Below are positions 7,901-12,189 of a DNA stretch of 12,189 bases, piece after piece (within the stretch, counting starts at the first letter, position 1; every line of letters starts with the position of its first letter). The stretch is from JANMDR01 sp031376425 (GTDB taxonomy: Bacteria; Pseudomonadota; Gammaproteobacteria; Burkholderiales; Usitatibacteraceae). The notes beneath the pieces were generated by a model, which saw only the letters and a program-made list of their open reading frames with translations, was not told the origin of the DNA and ran no database searches. The stretch spans positions 1 through 12,189 of the forward strand of contig JANMDR010000253.1 of the NCBI GenBank assembly GCA_031376425.1, read 5' to 3'. Both the position numbers and the translations under genes were made by a program.

Positions 7901-8153
7901 CCTGACCGCCATCGCGCACACGGGTGAGATAGGTCCAAAGGCGTGTGCGCGATGCCACTGAAAGTGGGCTGATATCGCGCGCGTAAAGTTCTAAATCTGA
8001 AGCTGCATCTAGCGCATTGACAGCAGCATCGTTCGCCCAAACCACGCGCGAACGATATATATCTTGCACCCAGCAAGCGTTGGTGGATTTTGCAAAGCCG
8101 ACAAGATCAGCTTCGGTGAGTATTTTTGGTGATTTCGATGGAGTATTTGCCAT
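4911..8153 (-). CDS. Multi-PAS GGDEF-EAL cyclic-di-GMP protein
   Basis: This is a 1080-residue protein with no signal peptide or membrane segment, so probably a cytosolic sensor. PAS or PAS-like regions appear at about 15-120, 130-250, 255-390, 400-510 and 520-640; those near 400-640 are the clearest (NMPVAIAKLDKEDRFTFVN, NTPLGVITLDNNLRIVQW). A GGDEF domain (about 645-810) has the intact GGDEF at 729-733 and an inhibitory-site RETD at 720-723, five residues before it. The EAL domain (about 825-1070) has EAL at 857-859, Asn916, DDFGKGFSSL with Asp978/Asp979, LKIDGSFI and Glu1035. Both catalytic sites therefore look functional: c-di-GMP synthesis from GTP and hydrolysis to pGpG. Which activity dominates cannot be told. 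The start ATG at 8153 has GGAG about 12 nt upstream, a weak spacing. The gene follows the TPR gene by 72 bp and could share its transcript. The sensed signal is unknown. Confidence 0.95.
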   Translation of the reverse strand: MANTPSKSPKILTEADLVGFAKSTNACWVQDIYRSRVVWANDAAVNALDAASDLELYARDISPLSVASRTRLWTYLTRVRDGGQVVTQWTTHTSVKPITLLATVSAFQMADERITLFFDCKIIDELTCPEALRMIEAARHSSAFFAMFDLEGRLLEQNAASIREFGDRQQFHEQSNADVFLQLFLDRAEGNRIRKSLIEAGESRTRVQLLTQLGARWHVFMGRVIPDPVTGKKVLHTEAFDITDQVEAENVAQESQQLLQRLADEYPNPVAYVTRDKVYKFVNRTFCNWLDKKPQDVLGHTLGEISGAQAEAMNEMHWPMVMRGARASYERHAVYNDKPPRWIQVDIVPFIQTAASNNTDAQMQQTTQTNAVEGGFIFAYDIHALKLAQQHVKTVDKELRELADNMPVAIAKLDKEDRFTFVNAGFAHPYEMRPEAMLGLHIDDISGPVEFNITLDARRRAINGETVHLRLNPKMHGNPTERYLDLTVAPSLDEAGKINGSISIFQDVTARVEAKAALDNERNKLASHLDNTPLGVITLDNNLRIVQWIGRAKTIFAWREEEVLGKTLDELRIFDEQAHGLFSARMQLLLHGGSRFTAQFRNTKRDGETIHAEWYGSVLRDRDEKVDSYLMLVQDISARIAAESHLQFVSNHDLLTGLANRAQFQQRLAATIARAHRNKQRLAVVLLDLDRFKYVNDSLGHQTGDALLQLVAVRLKNSVRETDFLARAGGDEFMLLFELGDNTEMIQRRIDIIAAEFKLPFRLTNQEIFVTTSIGVAIYPDDAVNDIEIIKNADWALFRAKDNGRNNVQFFSHTAASDRPQRLSTESAMRHAIEKNEFELHYQPKININSQRLTGAEALIRWRHPVRGLVPPDAFIPFAEESGLIVDIGRWVITETCRQLAKWREEGFESTQIAVNLSAVQLKRTTLADEILAELARFNLPGNALMVEITETSVVTDPVVAHATLATLRSNGVHAAIDDFGKGFSSLIQLKRLPIDALKIDGSFIRDLVTDRDDAAIVQAIIGLAHNLNLHVVAECVETEEQLSLLARAGCDEAQGYHLARPLPADLFAEAFLKPKPAAG

Positions 8154-8225
8154 TCAAATAGTTTACTCCAACTCTATGACGAATCACTCACCGCTTTCAC
8201 GCTTTAACGATTGAATAGTTCGGTA

Positions 8226-9239
8226 TTAACCTTTTAGGGTTTTTAGTCGCTCATTCACATCGTCCACGGCCTTACCTGTACTTTGGTAGCTGAGAAACTT
8301 AGTGAACGCTTCAATGGCTTTGGCTTTATTGCCTTTTTCTTGGTAGGCAATGCCTAGTCGGTAGTGAGCAGGCTGCGTACTATCTAAAACCAAGGTGCGC
8401 TCTAAGGATGCAATGGCAGCATCGTGTTGCTTACTCGCCAATTGGGCGCGGCCTAGACCAAAATGTGCTGTTGCAAATGTTGGTTGTTCGGACACCATTT
8501 TTTGAAAGAGCGCGAGCGACTCTGGCACTTTGTCATTCGTGAGGTAACTTATACCTAGTCCGAAAAAAGCATTATTAATGAGCCGTTTGGTTTTGTCGTC
8601 AGTGGCAGCCGTTTCGCTAAGCAGCTTTTGCGCTTGGGGATATTCTTTTTCATAAATATATACTTCGGCTAAAAGCAACTTTGACAAATCTGCACTGTAT
8701 TGTTTAAAAGACTCCGCGTTGGCTTTGGCTTTAGAAACACTGCCCCCAGCAATGCCAGGCGCTTGGAGATAAAACTGGTTTAGGTCGCGGCGCGCGTCGA
8801 AATCTTTTGGCTGAAGTTCAACAGCTTTCAACATAAACTCTTTAATTTTTGGGGCGTATTTCATCCCTGCCATCATGCCGCCGCTCATCGCCATGACGCC
8901 ATAAAGCTGCGATGCCGCACGCGTACACTCAAATGACTTTGGGTTTGCACCAAGGCAGGCTTCGGTGAGTTTAATCGCGTTATCGCGCGCTTTTTCTGCG
9001 TCGGGCACTCGGCCTGATAACACCAGATTACTCAGTATCATAACGGCAATGCCATCGGCAGGATCAGCTTTTATCTTACTCTGCGCTAAGGAGTAAGCCT
9101 CAGCAGTTTTTTTCTCTTTCAGCAGCGCGTCAAATTCAGCTTCGGTAGAAGTGGCAGACGCCATATTTAATCCCGTAGTGAAGAGAGCAATGGCGATAGC
9201 AGTTCGCTTTAAACCGAGCATATTGGTAGAAAAAGTCAT
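8226..9239 (-). CDS. Secreted TPR-repeat protein
   Basis: I chose the ATG at 9239 because GAGG lies 8 nt upstream and the product then begins with a proper signal peptide (MTFSTNMLGLKRTAIAIALF, cleavage after the ASA at 27-29). An upstream in-frame start at 9275 would add 12 residues ahead of it and has no such support. The mature protein (337 residues in total) is largely helical. Recognisable TPR units lie at about 256-288 (ATAHFGLGRAQLASKQHDAA) and 290-320 (PAHYRLGIAYQEKGNKAKAI); less regular ones occur earlier. A glycine-rich loop, PGIAGGS, sits at 161-167. It probably acts in the periplasm as a scaffold for protein contacts. The partner is unknown, and the family cannot be named more closely. 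It lies upstream of the GGDEF-EAL gene on the same strand. Confidence 0.85.
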   Translation of the reverse strand: MTFSTNMLGLKRTAIAIALFTTGLNMASATSTEAEFDALLKEKKTAEAYSLAQSKIKADPADGIAVMILSNLVLSGRVPDAEKARDNAIKLTEACLGANPKSFECTRAASQLYGVMAMSGGMMAGMKYAPKIKEFMLKAVELQPKDFDARRDLNQFYLQAPGIAGGSVSKAKANAESFKQYSADLSKLLLAEVYIYEKEYPQAQKLLSETAATDDKTKRLINNAFFGLGISYLTNDKVPESLALFQKMVSEQPTFATAHFGLGRAQLASKQHDAAIASLERTLVLDSTQPAHYRLGIAYQEKGNKAKAIEAFTKFLSYQSTGKAVDDVNERLKTLKG

Positions 9240-9293
9240 TTTAAAAACCTCAAAGTAAAATAAATGAAGGGGCAAACTGTTTAGTGTTCAATA

Positions 9294-9299
9294 ATTATA
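9294..9299 (-). promoter_or_regulatory. -10 box of the probable TPR-gene promoter
   Basis: A perfect TATAAT on the minus strand lies 54 nt upstream of the ATG at 9239. It would give a leader of about 48 nt containing the GAGG ribosome binding site. Only a weak -35 (TTTAAG at 17-nt spacing) precedes it. The GGDEF-EAL gene may be read from this promoter as well, since no terminator is visible in the 72-bp gap between them. Confidence 0.4.
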
Positions 9300-9397
9300 A
9301 ATGTAACGATACCGCGCTTAAAACGCAGCTAGGTTGCGATGAAGTGCAGCCAATAAGGACTAAACGACGAAATAACACCGCCAGCGGTAATGCGCAC

Positions 9398-9409
9398 GTT
9401 TAGCTAAAC
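9398..9409. promoter_or_regulatory. 12-bp palindrome in the divergent TPR/rlmM promoter region
   Basis: GTTTAGCTAAAC is a perfect palindrome located between the divergent TPR and rlmM genes. A smaller ACCGC-CA-GCGGT inverted repeat lies just before it at 9377-9388. The position would suit a regulator binding site, but the sequence matches no operator I recognise. The rest of the 239-bp gap is A/T-rich with no further clear signal apart from the TATAAT described separately. Confidence 0.3.
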
Positions 9410-9478
9410 CGCAAATTATAGAGGCAGAATTTGCTTTAAAAATGGAAATAGCAGGGTGTTTTGTTTTAAAGTGTGCGA

Positions 9479-11128
9479 ATGAATTTAAAAATTGATGGAT
9501 TATTGGCCTATTGTCGCGCTGGTTTCGAGCGTGAAGCCCACGCTGAATTGTTAATACTGGGATGCGCTAAAGACGCAGACCTAGCGGAACAATTTTTTCC
9601 TAAAACTGTGGTTGAGAAGCCTGCAAAAGTGCCAGCGACTAGCAAACAAGGCGCTGATAAGGCATTGACCAAACCTGTTAACAAGCCAGCTGCCAAAGCT
9701 GCCGCGAGCGCCTCGAAAGCTGATAATTTAGCAGGCGGCACTGATGTAGGCATAGGTTTTGCCTTGGCAAGCCTGATAAAAACCGGCTCAGGCACGGCTG
9801 CGGTGCCGTTAGTGGATGATTGTGTGTTTGCGCGGCAGCTAGTACCTTGCGCTACCACGCCGATCAAGTTGCCTGCGCGTGATCGTTTGAGTGTGTTGCA
9901 TGCGGCGGTGAATGAATTTTGTGCGGCTAATGGCATTTCCTCATTTTCTGAACTGCGTATCGAGCATCCCGATACCAATAATGGCCGCGCCGCGTCTGGA
10001 TTTGCGCGAAATTTTCATCCGATATTCTCGCAGGCGCTGGTGGATGCTGCGCAGCTTGATTTCCGACCGAATTCGGTCAATAAGCCCGTGTTGCATGTTT
10101 TTTTGATGGATGCGCATCGTGCACTTATCGGCGCGTCGCAACCGGGCCGTTCCTCCGTTTGGCACAATGGCGTGCCACGTTTGCGCATGCCAGCAGAGGC
10201 ACCGAGCCGTTCTACTTTAAAGCTGGCTGAAGCGGTATTTACTTTTTTAGGTGATGATGCCGAGCGCATGATGGCGCCCGATATGAATGCGGTGGATTTA
10301 GGGGCCGCGCCGGGTGGCTGGACATGGCATTTAATTCATCGCGGTTTAAAGGTAACCGCGATTGATAACGGCCCCCTAAAAGGCGATTTAATTGATAACG
10401 CCATGGTGCGCCATCTGCGTGAAGACGGTTTTCGTTATCGGCCAAAAGCCGAAGTTGATTGGTTGGTGTGCGATATGGTGGAACAGCCTATTCGCATTGC
10501 TAATCTCGTGGCGCAGTGGTTGGTAAGAGGCGATGCGCGGCATGCTATTTTCAATTTGAAAATGCCGATGAAAAAGCGTGGCGAAGCCCTGCAACAGTGT
10601 GCCGACGCGATTCATGAGCAAATGCAAGATGCTGGTATTCGCTATCAATTACGGTTTAAACACCTTTATCATGACCGTGAAGAAATTACTGGTTATTTGG
10701 GTAAGGTTTCGAGTAGGGACGCGCAAACACGCGATATCCGTAGCTATCGGGATGATAGAAAAAATCCAAATAACCCCAAAAATATCAAAGCACGTGAGGA
10801 GCGACAAGCGCGGGAGGCCGCCGAGGCTGAGTTTCGAAAAGATGACGGCTCGGGCTTCCGCTATGTTGAACGCGATGCGTTTGCCACCAAGTCGGTGTCG
10901 AGTGCCCGTGATGCATTTATAGACGATTTGGAAGACCACGTTGAACCCATCAACCCGTTTTCACTACGCCCCAGCCCGTATGCGGTGAGTGCCAATTCAC
11001 CCAAAGTGCGGGCACCAAAACCGGTGCAAGAGGTGTTGCCGCAGAAAGCTAAAAAGCCTGTTGGTCATCCCAAAGGTGCTTATCCGCCCAAAAAGCCGGT
11101 GGGGCGGGTAAAAAAATCGCGTAAGTAA
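9479..11128 (+). CDS. rlmM: 23S rRNA (cytidine-2498-2'-O)-methyltransferase, extended form
   Basis: RlmM methylates the ribose of C2498 in 23S rRNA using S-adenosylmethionine. From the ATG at 9479 the protein has 549 residues; a GTG at 9473 is an alternative, and neither has a strong ribosome binding site. It opens with the family motif AYCRAGFERE. An RNA-binding THUMP-like region follows, then VHVFLMDAHRALIG, PRLRMPAEAPSRSTLK, the SAM-binding DLGAAPGGW (273-281), VCDMVE, NLKMPMKKR and YHDREE. The expected catalytic tetrad maps to Lys248, Asp332, Lys361 and Glu401 or Glu402. E. coli RlmM has roughly 365 residues. The excess is an Ala/Lys/Pro-rich insert at about 40-92 and a basic tail from about 410 to the end, with two KKPVG repeats and KKSRK at the C-terminus. 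The core looks active; the additions are of unknown role. Confidence 0.9.
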   Translation: MNLKIDGLLAYCRAGFEREAHAELLILGCAKDADLAEQFFPKTVVEKPAKVPATSKQGADKALTKPVNKPAAKAAASASKADNLAGGTDVGIGFALASLIKTGSGTAAVPLVDDCVFARQLVPCATTPIKLPARDRLSVLHAAVNEFCAANGISSFSELRIEHPDTNNGRAASGFARNFHPIFSQALVDAAQLDFRPNSVNKPVLHVFLMDAHRALIGASQPGRSSVWHNGVPRLRMPAEAPSRSTLKLAEAVFTFLGDDAERMMAPDMNAVDLGAAPGGWTWHLIHRGLKVTAIDNGPLKGDLIDNAMVRHLREDGFRYRPKAEVDWLVCDMVEQPIRIANLVAQWLVRGDARHAIFNLKMPMKKRGEALQQCADAIHEQMQDAGIRYQLRFKHLYHDREEITGYLGKVSSRDAQTRDIRSYRDDRKNPNNPKNIKAREERQAREAAEAEFRKDDGSGFRYVERDAFATKSVSSARDAFIDDLEDHVEPINPFSLRPSPYAVSANSPKVRAPKPVQEVLPQKAKKPVGHPKGAYPPKKPVGRVKKSRK

Positions 11129-11199
11129 TGGTTTGAATCTGTCCTAAACACAAAATACCGTATCATTGATGTTCTTCATTTCTTTTTTAGGAAATTATC

Positions 11200-11820
11200 A
11201 TGCGTAAAATATTTTCGACCTTTATTCTGGGTGCCACGTTGACGCTCTCTGGCTGTGGCTATAACGATTTTCAAACCAAAGATGAAGCCGTAAAGAAGCA
11301 ATGGGGTGAGGTGCTGAACCAATACCAGCGCCGCGCTGACTTAATTCCAAATTTAGTAGCAACCGTACAAGGCTATGCGACACAGGAAAAAGATGTCTTT
11401 TTGGGTGTGACGGCAGCGCGTTCTAAGGTTGGATCAATTCAAATGACGCCAGAATTAGCTAATAACCCCGAAGCGCTAAAAAACTTTCAAAAAGCACAGG
11501 GTGAGCTCAGTTCTGCTTTAAGCCGTTTGCTGGTGGTATCTGAAAATTATCCTCAATTAAAATCAGACGCAAATTTCCGTGAGCTCCAATCGCAACTTGA
11601 GGGCACTGAAAATCGCATTACCGTTGCCCGCAAACGCTTTATGGAGGCGGTGGAATCTTACAACGTGCTAGCACGGCAGTTTCCTTCGAACCTAACAGCC
11701 ATGATGTTTAGCTATACCGTCAAGCCAACTTTCGCGGTGGAAAATGAAAAGGCAATTTCGGTTGCGCCTAAAGTAGATTTTGGTGCAAAACCTGCCGTGC
11801 CTACCGACGCAAATAAGTAA
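11200..11820 (+). CDS. lemA: LemA family lipoprotein
   Basis: The 206-residue product starts with a lipoprotein signal peptide whose lipobox is LSGC, with Cys19 as the predicted lipidated residue. The mature part is the long helical LemA domain: QYQRRADLIPNLVATVQGYA near 42-61, SALSRLLVVSENYPQLKSD near 105-123 and LEGTENRITVARKRFMEAV near 133-151. These blocks are strongly conserved in the family. The start ATG is preceded by AGGA at good spacing. The biochemical role of LemA proteins is not established; they are envelope proteins often encoded next to TPM-domain genes, as here. The gene follows rlmM on the same strand after 71 bp, and I could not define a convincing promoter in that gap. Confidence 0.95.
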   Translation: MRKIFSTFILGATLTLSGCGYNDFQTKDEAVKKQWGEVLNQYQRRADLIPNLVATVQGYATQEKDVFLGVTAARSKVGSIQMTPELANNPEALKNFQKAQGELSSALSRLLVVSENYPQLKSDANFRELQSQLEGTENRITVARKRFMEAVESYNVLARQFPSNLTAMMFSYTVKPTFAVENEKAISVAPKVDFGAKPAVPTDANK

Positions 11821-11829
11821 TTCAGCACG

Positions 11830-12189
11830 GTGTTAGCACAGGCATTTTCTGCATCAATAGCTAAAAATAGATGCCCTAAATTTGGGCATCTTCAGCTATT
11901 TTTTGCGTTTGTATTGGCGCTCTTTTTAGGGGTCAGTAATACGATTGCAGCGCCCGTAAGCGCAGATTTTATAGCGATACCCCCAGTTGCCCGTGTTGTT
12001 GATAAGGCTAGCTTACTCGATGCCGCAACGGTGGCGCGTTTGCAGCAAAGCTTGCAAGCTTTTGAAACGGCTAAGGGGGCGCAGATAGCGGTGCTCGTCG
12101 TGCCTACTACGCAACCCGAAGTTATTTTTGACTTCAGTTTGCGCGTTGCTGAGGCGTGGAAGCTTGGCCGTAAAGGTGTTGACGATGGC
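11830..12189 (+). CDS. TPM-domain (YgcG-like) protein, N-terminal part (cut by window edge)
   Basis: I read this frame directly; it stays open to the right edge (120 codons). The only usable in-frame start I found is GTG at 11830, 9 nt after the lemA stop and without a clear ribosome binding site, so coupling to lemA is likely. The product has a charged n-region (Lys12, Arg14, Lys17), a hydrophobic core LQLFFAFVLALFLGV at 21-35 and probable signal cleavage between 40 and 45. The TPM domain follows: VVDKASLLDAATVARLQQSL, GAQIAVLVVPTT, and FSLRVAEAWKLGRKGVDDG, the typical A-E-A-W-x-x-G-R-K-G signature. TPM proteins are secreted or membrane-anchored; some have been reported as phosphatases, others have no known activity. 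The C-terminal part, often a membrane anchor with a glycine-rich tail, is outside the window. Confidence 0.85.
   Translation, partial: MLAQAFSASIAKNRCPKFGHLQLFFAFVLALFLGVSNTIAAPVSADFIAIPPVARVVDKASLLDAATVARLQQSLQAFETAKGAQIAVLVVPTTQPEVIFDFSLRVAEAWKLGRKGVDDG
11856..11904 (+). terminator. Terminator-like hairpin after lemA, inside the TPM gene start
   Basis: The inner stem is GATGCCC (11870-11876) pairing with GGGCATC (11884-11890) across a 7-nt A/T loop. The outer stem is AATAGCT (11856-11862) pairing with AGCTATT (11894-11900), with an unequal internal loop of 7 and 3 nt. A run of six T (11899-11904) follows the stem. The form is that of an intrinsic terminator or attenuator. It overlaps codons 10-25 of the TPM reading frame, so it may reduce TPM expression relative to lemA. 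An A-tract on the other side also gives it a bidirectional look. Confidence 0.6.

Noticed and set aside
9240..9275. Upstream start at 9275 for the TPR protein
   Set aside because: It would place 12 residues before a well-formed signal peptide, and the ATG at 9239 has a good ribosome binding site.
1..12189. CRISPR array, tRNA, rRNA or insertion sequence
   Set aside because: No regularly spaced repeats, cloverleaf-forming sequence, rRNA signature or transposase frame was found on either strand.

Overview
The window reads as chromosomal DNA of a proteobacterium of roughly 50% G+C. GuaA, GuaB and LemA look most like betaproteobacterial versions, and RlmM is found in both beta- and gammaproteobacteria. 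A betaproteobacterium is my best guess, but this is inferred from remembered protein signatures, not from a search.

Layout. Positions 1-226 (minus) hold the 5' part of a SIR2-like NAD-binding gene that runs off the left edge. It starts just downstream of guaA, and the 3' end of guaA is a known insertion site for integrative elements. This is the one accessory-looking piece of the window. Positions 321-4784 (minus) are a purine operon in the order guaB, TCR/Tet-type MFS transporter, guaA. A REP-like hairpin lies between guaB and the transporter. Positions 4911-8153 (minus) encode a soluble 1080-residue cyclic-di-GMP enzyme with several PAS-type sensor regions, a GGDEF domain and an EAL domain. 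Positions 8226-9239 (minus) encode a secreted TPR protein. A divergent promoter region of about 240 bp separates it from rlmM (plus, 9479-11128), an rRNA 2'-O-methyltransferase with an unusual low-complexity insert and a long basic C-terminal tail. The right end (plus) holds a LemA lipoprotein gene and the start of a TPM-domain (YgcG-like) gene cut by the window edge. A terminator-like hairpin sits inside the 5' coding part of the TPM gene.

How the genes work together. GuaB and GuaA perform the two successive steps from IMP to GMP, and GTP is the substrate for the diguanylate cyclase encoded just upstream. That link is metabolic only; no regulatory connection is visible. LemA and TPM proteins are frequent neighbours at the cell envelope. 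The region is mostly ordinary core genome. The points worth following are the SIR2 gene at the guaA boundary, the homopolymer tracts at two translation starts, the modified RlmM and the hairpin between lemA and the TPM gene.
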